Assembly: GCA_963746185.1 (NCBI GenBank)
Contig: CAVVAE010000002.1
Span: 558,001-622,000 of the forward strand
Direction: 5' to 3'
Length of the DNA: 64,000 bases
Origin: CAVVAE01 sp963746185
Lineage (GTDB): Bacteria; Actinomycetota; Actinomycetes; Propionibacteriales; Nocardioidaceae
The stretch's first letter is position 1. Each line of letters starts with the position of its first letter. Shown piece by piece: positions 7,676-16,886 of this stretch. A model generated the notes under the pieces. The model saw nothing but the letters and a program-made list of their open reading frames with translations, ran no database searches and had not been told where the DNA came from. The position numbers were made by a program, and so were the translations under genes.

Positions 7676-8764
7676 TCAGGCGATAATGGCGCCGCGCAGC
7701 ACGATGCGGCGTGGGTGGGCCAGCACGTTGAGGTCCTCGAGCGGGTTCGCGTCGTACACGACGAAATCCGCGGGGTCGCCCTCGTCGAGGTTCCCTCCGG
7801 GACGTCCGAGCCATGGCCGAGCGCGCCATGATGCAGCCCCCAACGCGTCACCTGGACCCAGCCCGTAGTCGGCAAGCTCTTGGACTTCCTGGGCGATCAG
7901 CCCATGCGGCAACACCCCGCCGGCGTCGGTGCCCGCGTAGATCGCCACGCCAGCCTCGTACGCCGACCGGATCGTGTCCTTGCGGCGGTCGAACAGCTCG
8001 CGCATGTGGGCGGCGTACGACGGAAAGCGCTCCTCACCTGCCGCCGCGTAGTCCGGGAAGTTGTTGAGCTGCTTCGCCGTCGGTACGAGGGCGACACCTT
8101 GGGCGGCCATCTGGTCGATGAGGTCGGCAGAGAGGCCGGTGCCGTGCTCGATGCAGTCGATCCCGGCGTCGAGGAGGTCGGGCAGCGCAGCTTCGCCGAA
8201 GACGTGTGCCGTCACTCGTGCGCCATACGCATGCGCCGTGTCGATGGCCGCCTTAAGCGCGTCGGCGGGCCACAACGGAGTCAGGTCAGCGGCGTCTCGG
8301 TCGATCCAGTCGCCGACCAGCTTGACCCAGCCGTCGCCGCGTTGTGCTTCGCGGGCGACGTACTCCGGAAGTTGCTCTGGCTCGATCTCGTGCGCGTAGT
8401 TGCGGATGTAGCGTTTCGGCCTCGCGAGGTGGCGACCGGCCCGGATCACGCGCGGCAAGTCGTCGCGGTCATCGATCCACCGCGTGTCAGCAGCCGAACC
8501 CGCGTCGCGCACCAACAGGGTGCCCGCGTCACGATCAGCGATCGCCTGCTCCTCGGCGACTTCGTCCGGCACTGCGCCGTGCTCATCGAGCCCGATATGG
8601 CAGTGTGCATCGACCAGACCGGCCACGATCCACGCTTCGGCCGGAGCATCGATGGAGTCGGCATCGGAGACGGATTCATACGTCAGGTGGCCGTCGATGA
8701 CGTACAGATCGCGATGCTCCCCCGACGGCAGCACAACACCACTCACCTTGAATGTGTCGGTCAT
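7676..8764 (-). CDS. Metal-dependent amidohydrolase (imidazolonepropionase-like)
   Basis: The 362-residue protein carries the amidohydrolase-superfamily metal ligands in order: the HxH motif in VDAHCHIG (about residue 52), a lysine candidate in WVKLVGDW, histidines in VTAHVFGE and IEHGTGL, and the terminal aspartate in AGTDAGG. It has no signal peptide, so it should act in the cytosol on an amide, cyclic amide or similar bond; the substrate cannot be told from sequence. It sits alone between rpsP and ffh, an accessory insertion in a ribosomal neighbourhood. Confidence 0.82.
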   Translation of the reverse strand: MTDTFKVSGVVLPSGEHRDLYVIDGHLTYESVSDADSIDAPAEAWIVAGLVDAHCHIGLDEHGAVPDEVAEEQAIADRDAGTLLVRDAGSAADTRWIDDRDDLPRVIRAGRHLARPKRYIRNYAHEIEPEQLPEYVAREAQRGDGWVKLVGDWIDRDAADLTPLWPADALKAAIDTAHAYGARVTAHVFGEAALPDLLDAGIDCIEHGTGLSADLIDQMAAQGVALVPTAKQLNNFPDYAAAGEERFPSYAAHMRELFDRRKDTIRSAYEAGVAIYAGTDAGGVLPHGLIAQEVQELADYGLGPGDALGAASWRARPWLGRPGGNLDEGDPADFVVYDANPLEDLNVLAHPRRIVLRGAIIA

Positions 8765-8797
8765 GCTCGCGACGCTACCCGAGGGAAGGCGGCCTGG

Positions 8798-10354
8798 TCA
8801 GAGCAGGTCTTTGAGCTCCTTGGGGAGCTCGAAGTCTTCGGGAAGCTCGGTGCTCTTGTCCTGCTGATCGAATCCGAACGCTGCGGCTCCACCCGCGGCC
8901 GCACCAGGAGTGGAGGATGCCCGGTCTTGTGCAGCGCGCTTCGCAGGGTTGCCCGAACCGCGCTTCTTTCGTCCCTGAACAGCCTGCTGCTTGGCCTTGG
9001 ACCGCTTGCCACCCATGCCAGGCATCCCCGGCATGCCTGGCATTCCGCCGCCGCTCGCCATCGACATCATCATCTTGCGGGCCTCGAAGAACCGGTCGAC
9101 GAGCTGGTTGACGTCGCTCACCGAGCGCCCCGAGCCCTTGGCGATGCGGGCACGACGTGACCCGTCGATCATCTTCGGGTTGTCGCGCTCGGCCGGAGTC
9201 ATCGACAGGATCAGCGCCTGGATCCGGTCGATCTCGCGGTCGTCAAAGTTCTCCAGCTGATCCTTGAACTGGTTCATGCCGGGGATCATCCCCATGATCT
9301 TCGACATCGACCCCATCTTGCGGACGGCCTGCATCTGCTGCAGGAAGTCGTCGAGGGTGAAGTCGCCGCCCTTGCCCTGCAGCTTGTCAGCGGCCTTGGC
9401 GGCCTCGTCAGCGTCGAAGGCCTTCTCGGCCTGCTCGATGAGCGTGAGCATGTCGCCCATCCCGAGGATGCGGGAAGCCATCCGGTCGGGGTGGAAGATG
9501 TCGAAGTCGGTGAGCTTCTCGCCGTTGGACGCGAACATCACCTGCTTGCCGGTCATCTGGGCGACCGACAGGGCGGCACCGCCTCGAGCGTCGCCGTCGA
9601 GCTTCGACAGCACGACACCGGTGAAGCCGACGCCGTCGAGGAAGGCCAGCGCCGTGGTGACGGCGTCCTGGCCGATCATCGCGTCGACGACGAACAGGGT
9701 TTCGTCGGGCTGGACAGCATCGCGGATGTTGGCCGCCTGCTTCATCAGCTCTTCGTCGATACCGAGGCGCCCGGCGGTGTCGACCACCACGACGTCGTAC
9801 AGCTTGCGCTTGGCCTCACCGATCGCGTCGCGCGCGACCTGCACGGGATCGCCGACGCCGTTGCCCGGTTCAGGTGCGAAGACGTTGACCCCGGCCTGCT
9901 CACCGACGATCTGCAGCTGCGTGACGGCATTCGGACGCTGAAGGTCAGCGGCGACGAGCATCGGGCTACGACCCTGCTCCTTGAGCCACCGGCCAAGCTT
10001 GCCGGCCAACGTTGTCTTACCGGAACCCTGCAGGCCTGCGAGCATGATGACGGTCGGCGGCGTCTTGGCGAACTGCAGTCGGCGCGTCTCGCCGCCGAGG
10101 ATCGTGACGAGCTCGTCGTTGACGATCTTGATGACCTGCTGGGCCGGGTTGAGCGCCTCGCTGACCTCGACTCCCTTGGCGCGTTCGCGCACCCGGTCGA
10201 TGAACTCCCGGACCGCTGGCAGCGCGACGTCGGCCTCGAGCAGCGCGACGCGGATGTCGCGACACGTGGCATCGATGTCGTCTTCGGAGAGTCTGCCCTT
10301 GCCGCGCAGGTTCTTGAACGTCGCGGCGAGCCGGTCTTGCAGGGTGTTGAACAC
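8798..10354 (-). CDS. ffh: Signal recognition particle protein Ffh (SRP54)
   Basis: Ffh binds signal sequences and 4.5S RNA and delivers nascent chains to FtsY. The N domain (FNTLQDRLAATFKNLRGKG) is followed by the GTPase: GLQGSGKTTLAGKL (G1), DLQRPNAV, VDTAGR (G3) and TKLDGD-like SKLDGD (G4). The methionine-rich M domain runs from about residue 310, with repeated GMGDM, MGMIPGMNQ and a MPGMPGMPGMGG stretch. A long basic, then acidic tail follows. I chose the GTG at 10354 because it begins exactly at the conserved N domain; the open frame extends 20 codons further without family similarity. Confidence 0.95.
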   Translation of the reverse strand: MFNTLQDRLAATFKNLRGKGRLSEDDIDATCRDIRVALLEADVALPAVREFIDRVRERAKGVEVSEALNPAQQVIKIVNDELVTILGGETRRLQFAKTPPTVIMLAGLQGSGKTTLAGKLGRWLKEQGRSPMLVAADLQRPNAVTQLQIVGEQAGVNVFAPEPGNGVGDPVQVARDAIGEAKRKLYDVVVVDTAGRLGIDEELMKQAANIRDAVQPDETLFVVDAMIGQDAVTTALAFLDGVGFTGVVLSKLDGDARGGAALSVAQMTGKQVMFASNGEKLTDFDIFHPDRMASRILGMGDMLTLIEQAEKAFDADEAAKAADKLQGKGGDFTLDDFLQQMQAVRKMGSMSKIMGMIPGMNQFKDQLENFDDREIDRIQALILSMTPAERDNPKMIDGSRRARIAKGSGRSVSDVNQLVDRFFEARKMMMSMASGGGMPGMPGMPGMGGKRSKAKQQAVQGRKKRGSGNPAKRAAQDRASSTPGAAAGGAAAFGFDQQDKSTELPEDFELPKELKDLL

Positions 10355-10459
10355 GGGTTGGCTGGTCCTCGGAGTCGCTAGCGGGTCCTTGTACGTCGGC
10401 TCGACGTCGTGCAAAGACTACCCGCGACCCGCTCGCGACCCCGAATCCTGTCCCGAGCC

Positions 10460-10511
10460 GATTCGTCCGACCAGAAGCGGGGACTTCCCCGCTGACCTGA
10501 TCGGACGAATC
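10460..10511. terminator. Nested inverted repeat, candidate terminator of the monooxygenase gene
   Basis: A perfect 11-base inverted repeat (GATTCGTCCGA at 10460-10470 and its complement at 10501-10511) encloses a second perfect 8-base hairpin (AGCGGGGA at 10476-10483 with TCCCCGCT at 10486-10493). It lies just past the stop of the minus-strand flavin monooxygenase and before ffh. There is no T-run on either side, so termination is inferred from position and stability only. Confidence 0.55.
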
Positions 10512-10515
10512 GCGG

Positions 10516-11637
10516 TCAGGCCGAGCTCGAGGCGCGCTGGGCCGACGCCTGCCTCTTCACCTGCGGGGTACGGCGGGCGATGTGGCGAGCTACATTGCCG
10601 GCGTCGCGGCCGACACCGCCGACGAGCATCGAGGCGAACGCATACTGAAACGGCAACCCGACGAAGTACAGGCCGGGGTGCTGCGCGACCTGTCCGCGTT
10701 GCTGCTCAGGCCAGCCGTCCTCTGCCACGGCCAGGAAGTCGATCCAGCTGGTGTCCTTGTTGAAGCCGGTGCACCAGACGACGTTGCGGACGTCCAGCAC
10801 CCGTCCGCCCGCGAGCGCCGGCAGCCCGTTCTCGACGGCGGTCGTCTTCTCCTCGGTGCGTTCGACGCCTGCAGCGTCCAGATCGGCCCGCTTGACCCGC
10901 AGGAGCGGCCCGCCCTCTTCACGCACATGGGTCCGCATCTTGCGTCCCATCGGCGTGCGCTCGGTGAGCACGTGGTTGGCGAGGAACCACAGGATCGGCA
11001 CGACGAAGTGCGCGCCGCGGCCCTCAATGTCGATCGGTGCCTCGCCCCGCACGGGTCCAGACAAGATCACGTCGTGCGTGGCCGCCAGCTCCAACGCGAT
11101 GTCCGCACCCGAGTGCGAACAACCCACGACGAGAACCGGGCCAGGCTGGATCTGGGACGGGTTGCGGTACTCACTGGAGTGCATCTGCACGATCGAGGAG
11201 TCGAGTTGCCCTGCGATGTCCGGCGTCTTGGGTGTCTGCCAACCACCAGTGGCGACGACGACGTTCTCGGCACGCAGCACGGTGTCCTTGGACGAGACGA
11301 CGAACTGCGAGCCCTCCTTCGTCAAGCTTTCGACTCGGAAGCCGGTCCGCACGGGCAACTCGAAGTTGGCGACGTACGACTCCAGATACGAGGCCATGTC
11401 GTTTTTGCCGGGCCAGGTCCACTTCGGGATCGGCATCGGCATGCCCGGCAGGCCGTCGTACTGCGCCGGACTGTAGAGGCGGAGTGAGTCGAACCGGTTG
11501 CGCCAGATGTCGCCGACGCGGTCGTGCTCCTCGAGGATGATGAAGCGTTGGTCGGTCTTGGACAGGTGATAGCCGGTCGAGAGGCCGGCCTGCCCAGCTC
11601 CGATGATGATGGTGTCGAACTGCTCTGTTGTGGTCAT
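10516..11637 (-). CDS. Flavin-containing monooxygenase (CzcO-like)
   Basis: The 373-residue protein has the FAD-binding GxGxxG motif at its start (IIIGAGQAGLSTGYHL), the ATGG segment after the FAD domain, and a second dinucleotide fold for NADPH (VLVVGCSHSGADIALEL), then the closing VVWCTGF motif. This is the layout of class B-type flavoprotein monooxygenases annotated as CzcO or 'K+ transport flavoprotein'. Substrate unknown. The ATG at 11637 has GGGAG upstream. It lies directly downstream of a LuxR-type regulator with a palindrome in the gap, so it may be that regulator's target. Confidence 0.85.
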   Translation of the reverse strand: MTTTEQFDTIIIGAGQAGLSTGYHLSKTDQRFIILEEHDRVGDIWRNRFDSLRLYSPAQYDGLPGMPMPIPKWTWPGKNDMASYLESYVANFELPVRTGFRVESLTKEGSQFVVSSKDTVLRAENVVVATGGWQTPKTPDIAGQLDSSIVQMHSSEYRNPSQIQPGPVLVVGCSHSGADIALELAATHDVILSGPVRGEAPIDIEGRGAHFVVPILWFLANHVLTERTPMGRKMRTHVREEGGPLLRVKRADLDAAGVERTEEKTTAVENGLPALAGGRVLDVRNVVWCTGFNKDTSWIDFLAVAEDGWPEQQRGQVAQHPGLYFVGLPFQYAFASMLVGGVGRDAGNVARHIARRTPQVKRQASAQRASSSA

Positions 11638-11674
11638 GGTGTGTCTCCCTTCGTCGTTGCTTGACGTTAGGAGT

Positions 11675-11691
11675 GCGGTGACGGTCACCGC
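11675..11691. promoter_or_regulatory. Perfect palindrome upstream of the monooxygenase
   Basis: GCGGTGAC and GTCACCGC flank a single G, giving a perfect 17-base dyad about 40 bases upstream of the monooxygenase start. It lies in the 103-base gap between the LuxR-type regulator and the monooxygenase and is therefore a likely operator. Which protein binds is not shown by the sequence. Confidence 0.5.
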
Positions 11692-11740
11692 GTCGGGCTG
11701 ATTGCCCATCTATCGCGCCCGGTGGGATGGGTATTTCTGC

Positions 11741-13390
11741 TCAGCGCGACGGCGCGACGAGGGCGTTCTCGAATGCGTACGCGGTGGCCGCCGACCGTGA
11801 CGAGACGTCGAGCTTGCCGAAGATGTTGCTGACGTGTCTGGCCACGGTCTTCTCGCTGAGCACCAAGTCAGCGGCGATCGCCTTGTTGCTCTTGCCTGCC
11901 GCGACCAGGCGGAGTACTTCCAGCTCGCGCGACGTGAGCCCTCCTGGCGGTTGTGCTGCCTGGCCGGGTGAGGCCAACGCGTCGACTTTGGCCAGGTCAT
12001 GATCGGCCCCGAGCTGGAGGAAAGCCCAACGCGCCGCGTCGAGCTCCATCTGCGCGGCGTCCTCATCGCCGAGCGCACGGCACGCCAGCCCGATGTCGAC
12101 GCGGGCACGGGCTGCGTCGTACGGAGCGTCGAGGCCCTGCCACCCCCGCCACGCCGCCCGCAGGCGGTCGAGCGCATCGCCTGCGGCTCCTTCGGCGAGG
12201 AGCACCCGCCCCATGCTGTGAGCCGAGAGTGCCGCAAGGAGCGGCGTGTTGAACTGTGCATGGAGGGCGGTGAGTTCTTCGGCGGCGCCTCGCGCTGCGG
12301 TGGAGTCGCCGATCTCGACCATGATCTCCACCAGCGCGCTGAGGACCTGAGGCCGATGCTCAGCCGCGTCCCCCTCGCTTGCGACCCGACGAATCGCCGC
12401 CGCGGCCGTCTCGGGCTGGCCTTGCGCGAGACGAAGCAAGGCGAAACCAGGTTGCGGGTCGGTGCCGCATCGACTCGCCTCGTGGTAGGCCTCCTCCGCC
12501 TGGTCGAACAGCCCCGTCACGCGGTCGAGCTCGGCACGCACGTAGATGGCCTTGCCGACGAAGGGGGCGTGTCCCGCCCGCAAGAAGCGCTCCTGGGCGG
12601 TCACCGCAGCCTCGACGGCCGCCGGCCAGTCTCCGTGCAGCTGCATGATCTCGGCTCGGTGGATCAGGCATTGCCCGCTGTAAGGCACCGCGTCGGGTCT
12701 CTCATCGCACCAGTGGGTGAGGGCCTTCGTCCACTCCTGCGCCCGACGCAGGTCGTAGATGCGGTGACACGTCTCGATGACCGCGCAGTACGCGAGGCCG
12801 GCGACGATGGCGGAGACGTCGTCCGTCGTCACCGCGACCATGACCTCGTCGAGCAGCGCGATTCCCTCATCGACGCGCCCGACCGAGACCAGGGTCTGCC
12901 CGCGGCTCAGTGACGTCAGGATGGTGAGGTCCACGTCTCCGAAGCGTGCTGCGATCGCGGCCGCTTCCTCGATGATGGGCAAGGCGCCTTCGGGATCGCC
13001 GCGCATCAGAGTCTGGATCCCAGTCAGACTGAGCAGGTAGCCGCGTTCGACGCAGTCGTGGTCTCCATCGTCGAGCAGCCGTACCGCGCGGCCGATCCAA
13101 CCGCTGGACTGGGCGTGGTCACCCACGTTGACCAACATGAAGGCCAGCCAGAACGCCGACCCGGCCGCCCGCACGGCGTCGCCGCTGGCGAGATGGGACT
13201 GGTGAGCTCGGGTCAGGATCTCGAAGCCATCGTCACGGCCGATCAGGTGGGCCGACGTGGCCAGTGCTTCGAGGTCGTCGGCCTCCAGCGGTGTCTCGGC
13301 GTCGGCCTCGTGCAACAGCTCGTACGCCTCGATCCATGCCCGCGCACTGAACGCGGCACGTCCGCGTTCAAGCGTCCCTGGACTCGTCAT
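11741..13390 (-). CDS. TPR-rich transcriptional regulator with C-terminal LuxR DNA-binding domain
   Basis: The 549-residue protein is built of helical TPR-like repeats over most of its length (for example the LIGRDDGFEILTRAHQSHLASGD and RRAQEWTKALTHW regions) and ends with a LuxR/GerE helix-turn-helix: LTSRELEVLRLVAAGKSNKAIA followed by LVLSEKTVARHVSNIFGKLDV. It lacks the N-terminal ATPase of MalT/LAL regulators, so the signal is probably sensed by the TPR region or by a partner. The ATG at 13390 is chosen because upstream codons are arginine-rich and unlike the rest. It precedes a monooxygenase gene in the same direction. Confidence 0.85.
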   Translation of the reverse strand: MTSPGTLERGRAAFSARAWIEAYELLHEADAETPLEADDLEALATSAHLIGRDDGFEILTRAHQSHLASGDAVRAAGSAFWLAFMLVNVGDHAQSSGWIGRAVRLLDDGDHDCVERGYLLSLTGIQTLMRGDPEGALPIIEEAAAIAARFGDVDLTILTSLSRGQTLVSVGRVDEGIALLDEVMVAVTTDDVSAIVAGLAYCAVIETCHRIYDLRRAQEWTKALTHWCDERPDAVPYSGQCLIHRAEIMQLHGDWPAAVEAAVTAQERFLRAGHAPFVGKAIYVRAELDRVTGLFDQAEEAYHEASRCGTDPQPGFALLRLAQGQPETAAAAIRRVASEGDAAEHRPQVLSALVEIMVEIGDSTAARGAAEELTALHAQFNTPLLAALSAHSMGRVLLAEGAAGDALDRLRAAWRGWQGLDAPYDAARARVDIGLACRALGDEDAAQMELDAARWAFLQLGADHDLAKVDALASPGQAAQPPGGLTSRELEVLRLVAAGKSNKAIAADLVLSEKTVARHVSNIFGKLDVSSRSAATAYAFENALVAPSR

Positions 13391-13468
13391 GCCCCAAGAG
13401 TGCCCTCGACTCCGTGCGGCTGGCAACGGACGACGCAGCACGTGTCCCGCGACGGATGATTCGTGCGG

Positions 13469-15124
13469 TTAGGCGACTGGGTGCAGGTGGAGGTGACCAC
13501 GCGTCCGATCGACGATCGTGCCGACAAGCTGCTTGCGCCACGGTGACCACGCCTGTGGTCCCGTGGCCAACGCATCGGCTTCGGTGAGCACGGCCAGCAA
13601 CTCCAGCGTCGGTACGTCGACGACCGCCGACGCGATGGCCGCCACCGTCAGCGGGTCGTCCAGGTCACGACCGGTCGCCGCATCGACCAGCAGCAGGTGG
13701 TGGCGCACCAATCGGCAGATCACGTCGACGTCATCAGCGCTGAAGCCCATCCGCCCGGCCACGTCGTACGCGATCAGCGCCCCCACGTCACTGTGATCGG
13801 CCTCGTCACCCTTGCCGATGTCGTGCAGCAGTGCCGCGACCACGAGCAGGTCGGGTCGGTCGACCAGTTCGAGCAGTGGTCCAACCTCGACACACGTCTG
13901 CACGAGATGCCGGTCGACAGTGAACCGGTGCACCGGTGACTGCGGGGCGAGGTGACGCACGCGTTTCCACTCTGGCAACAGAGAGTCCACCACGCCGTAC
14001 TGGTCCAAGCTCTCCCAGACGTCGACGAGAGACGGGCCAGAGGCGAGCAGGCGTCCGAAGAGCGACCTCCCCTCCGCCGGCCACGGCACGGGCATCGCGG
14101 CCAGGTCGCGACCCAATCGGGCGGCCGCGGAATCGGTGAGAACGAGCTCGCGAGTGGCAGCGGCCTCGGCAGCCCGCAGTCCGATCAACGGATCTCGTGC
14201 TGGCTGCGCGCGCTCCGTCAACACCACCTCACCGCGATAGGAGCCCACGCCTGGCGCGAGCACCTCGAGGACGGGACGACGTGGCCCACTGACCCGCCCC
14301 GCCGGCAGCAGCCAGTCGACGTTGCGCAGTGCAATGGCCGCCAGATGCCCGATCGCCCGACCCGTGACCACGAGCATCGAACGCAAGGACTCTGCGTCCG
14401 ACAGACCCAGTCGCAGCGCCACCTCGGGGCCGTAGTCCGCGACCAGCCGATCGGAATGCCGGCCGGTCGTCTCCTGCAACGCGTCACGGACCTCCAACAG
14501 GTCATGCGCCAGCCGGTTGAGCTCAGCCATGGGTACGTCGATCTGCCAGCTGGCCAACAGCGCCTTGAGCATCGTCACGTCGCGCAGACCACCCTGCGCC
14601 TCCTTCAGGTCAGGGGTGGTGGCGTGGGCCAGGTCTCCGACCCGCGCCCAGCGCTCCCGGGTCGACTCCGCGAGCTCGGGCAGCCGTCGCTTCGCGGCCC
14701 GCCGCCAGTCCGCAAGCAGGGTGGTCCGGGTGTTCACGGTCAGCGCTGAGTCTCCGGCGACAGGCCGGATGTCGAGAGCCCCCAGTGCGACTCGGAAATC
14801 GCCGGCAGCCGCGGCACGGAGCTCGCTCTCCGTCCGGACAGCGTGGTCGAGTCGCACGTGGTCGTCCCAGAGCGGGTACCAGAGGCTGTCGGCCAGCTCC
14901 GAGAGTGCCCGGTCGTCATACCTGTCAGCAGCGAGCAGGACGACGTCGAGGTCACTGCACGGTGAGAGCTCAGACCGCCCGTAGCCACCGACGGCGGCAA
15001 GCGCCACCCCGGTCACCGGCACGGCGAGCTCTCGCGACGCGCTGTCCCACAGCGCGCGAAGCCGGGCGTCTGCCGCCTCGGCTCGCGCTCGCCGCTGGTT
15101 AGAGCGCGTCGGAGTCCCGGTCAC
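13469..15124 (-). CDS. glnD: GlnD-type PII nucleotidyltransferase lacking ACT domains
   Basis: GlnD modifies and demodifies PII in response to nitrogen status. The nucleotidyltransferase motif GGYGRSELSPCSDLDVVLL is present near residue 46, and the HD phosphohydrolase motif LLHDIGKGDEADHSD near residue 415. The protein stops at about 551 residues, shortly after the HD domain; the family is normally 750-890 residues with two C-terminal ACT domains that sense glutamine. No ACT-like coding follows in any frame before the next gene. The GTG at 15124 overlaps the end of glnK by 26 bases. The operon amt-glnK-glnD supports the call. Confidence 0.88.
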   Translation of the reverse strand: MTGTPTRSNQRRARAEAADARLRALWDSASRELAVPVTGVALAAVGGYGRSELSPCSDLDVVLLAADRYDDRALSELADSLWYPLWDDHVRLDHAVRTESELRAAAAGDFRVALGALDIRPVAGDSALTVNTRTTLLADWRRAAKRRLPELAESTRERWARVGDLAHATTPDLKEAQGGLRDVTMLKALLASWQIDVPMAELNRLAHDLLEVRDALQETTGRHSDRLVADYGPEVALRLGLSDAESLRSMLVVTGRAIGHLAAIALRNVDWLLPAGRVSGPRRPVLEVLAPGVGSYRGEVVLTERAQPARDPLIGLRAAEAAATRELVLTDSAAARLGRDLAAMPVPWPAEGRSLFGRLLASGPSLVDVWESLDQYGVVDSLLPEWKRVRHLAPQSPVHRFTVDRHLVQTCVEVGPLLELVDRPDLLVVAALLHDIGKGDEADHSDVGALIAYDVAGRMGFSADDVDVICRLVRHHLLLVDAATGRDLDDPLTVAAIASAVVDVPTLELLAVLTEADALATGPQAWSPWRKQLVGTIVDRTRGHLHLHPVA

Positions 15125-15437
15125 CCGTGCGCACCCTGACGACGGTCTCGACCTGACTGACCCAGACCTTGCCGTCACCTATGCGGCCGGTCTGCGCGCT
15201 CTTGACGATCACGCCGACGATGTCGTCGGCCTCGTCGTCCTCGACGACCACCTCAAGACGCACCTTGGGGATGAGCGTGATGTCGTACTCCGCTCCGCGG
15301 TAAACCTCGGTGTGCCCCTTTTGGCGGCCGTAGCCACTTGCCTCGGTGACCGTCATCCCAGTGACCCCGAACGTCTCCAGCGCGGCTCGCACGTCTTCGA
15401 GCTTGTGCGGCTTGATCACCGCCGTGATGAGCTTCAT
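15099..15437 (-). CDS. glnK: Nitrogen regulatory protein PII (GlnK)
   Basis: The 112-residue protein is a standard PII: MKLITAVIKPHKLEDVRAAL, the T-loop GRQKGHTEVYRGAEYDI with the modifiable Tyr51, and the C-terminal GRIGDGKVWV loop. In Actinobacteria Tyr51 is adenylylated by GlnD. GlnK blocks the Amt channel when nitrogen is plentiful. It overlaps the amt stop by four bases (ATGA) and is followed by glnD. Confidence 0.96.
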   Translation of the reverse strand: MKLITAVIKPHKLEDVRAALETFGVTGMTVTEASGYGRQKGHTEVYRGAEYDITLIPKVRLEVVVEDDEADDIVGVIVKSAQTGRIGDGKVWVSQVETVVRVRTGDRDSDAL

Positions 15438-16792
15438 GCGTCGACCCTCTCCTTCTCGGGGCTCGGTTCGTTGGCATCAGGGACGGGCGTCGAGGCGCTT
15501 CCCGTCGTCCGACCGCCGCCGAAGCCTTGGTGCAGGTCGTACGCCGTCTCGGCGTGCGTGACCTGGTCGATGCCGGTGACCTCATCCTCCTCATGGATGC
15601 GGAAGCCGATCGCGCGGTCGACGGCCTTGCCGATGATGAACGCCATCACGAACGAGAAGCCTCCGACCGCGAGCACGGCCACGGCCTGCTTGCCCAGCAA
15701 CGCCCAACCATCCATCCCTCCGCCGTACAGCACCCCCGTGGCTCCGGCGACGCTGCTCGGTGAAGCGAGCAGCCCGATGAGGACAGATCCGACGGCACCA
15801 CCGACGAGGTGGACACCGACAACGTCGAGTGAGTCGTCGAAGCCGAACTTGTACTTGAGACCGACCGCGTAGGCGCAAGCGCCACCGGCCAGCAGGCCGA
15901 GGGCGATTGCGCCGACCGGCGTGACGCTGGCACACGACGGAGTGATCGCGACGAGACCGGCGACGGCACCGGAAGCCGCACCCAGCGTCGTGGCGTGGCC
16001 GTCGCGGATCTTCTCCACGAGCAGCCAGCCGAGCATCGCGGTCGCGGTCGCGACCTGGGTGTTGACGAACGCCATGGCCGCTCCCTCGTTCGCACCAAGA
16101 GCGGAGCCCGCATTGAAGCCGAACCAGCCGAACCACAGCAGGCCGGCGCCGAGCATCACGAACGGCAGGCTGTGCGGCCGCATCGGGTCACGTCGCCATC
16201 CCACCCGCTCGCCGAGCACGAGAGCCAACGCGAGACCCGCCGCACCAGCATTGACGTGCACCGCCGTACCGCCGGCAAAATCGATCACGCCCCACTTCGC
16301 CAGCCATCCAGCACCGTCACCGGCGGCATCACCGAACGCGAACACCCAGTGCGCGACGGGGAAGTACACGAGAGTGACCCAGGCGGCGACGAACACACCC
16401 CACGCCGCGAACTTGGCGCGGTCGGCGATGGCGCCGGAGATGAGGGCCGGCGTGATGATCGCAAACATCAGCTGGAAGCCCGCAAAGATGAGGATCGGGA
16501 TCGGGTACTCGCCACCGTTGACGGCGATCCGGTCCAGCATGTTGGACAGGCCCAGCTCGCTGAAGTCGCCGATGAAGCCGTTGGCGTTCTCGTTCCCGAA
16601 GGTCAACGAGAATCCGAAGAGGACCCACAGCGGTGTGACGATGCCGATGGTCAGCATGGTCATCATCAGCATGTTGAGGACGGCCTTGGAGCGGACCATG
16701 CCGCCGTAGAAGAATGCCAGGCCCGGCGTCATGAGCAGCACCAAGGCTGAACTCATGAGCACCCAGGCGGTGTCTCCGGTGTTGATATCCAT
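15434..16792 (-). CDS. amt: Ammonium transporter Amt
   Basis: The 452-residue membrane protein has the Amt family's eleven hydrophobic segments. Family marks are the MTPGLAFFYGGMVRSKAVLNM segment in the first helices, FAGGTAVHVNAGAAGLA with the first pore histidine, and VHLVGGAVGSVLIGL with the second. Its cytosolic tail is hydrophilic. I start at the ATG at 16792 (MDINTGDTAWVL); the longer frame upstream is not membrane-like. A candidate GlnR box lies about 100 bases upstream, and glnK overlaps its stop codon. Confidence 0.95.
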   Translation of the reverse strand: MDINTGDTAWVLMSSALVLLMTPGLAFFYGGMVRSKAVLNMLMMTMLTIGIVTPLWVLFGFSLTFGNENANGFIGDFSELGLSNMLDRIAVNGGEYPIPILIFAGFQLMFAIITPALISGAIADRAKFAAWGVFVAAWVTLVYFPVAHWVFAFGDAAGDGAGWLAKWGVIDFAGGTAVHVNAGAAGLALALVLGERVGWRRDPMRPHSLPFVMLGAGLLWFGWFGFNAGSALGANEGAAMAFVNTQVATATAMLGWLLVEKIRDGHATTLGAASGAVAGLVAITPSCASVTPVGAIALGLLAGGACAYAVGLKYKFGFDDSLDVVGVHLVGGAVGSVLIGLLASPSSVAGATGVLYGGGMDGWALLGKQAVAVLAVGGFSFVMAFIIGKAVDRAIGFRIHEEDEVTGIDQVTHAETAYDLHQGFGGGRTTGSASTPVPDANEPSPEKERVDA

Positions 16793-16886
16793 CCGTATGG
16801 ATCCTTCGCGGTCTGGGAGCGGGGACGCCGCGCCGTTGCGGTGTCCCCAGACTCGCGGCCCCAGGTTTCCGATTGCCTCGTGTCGT

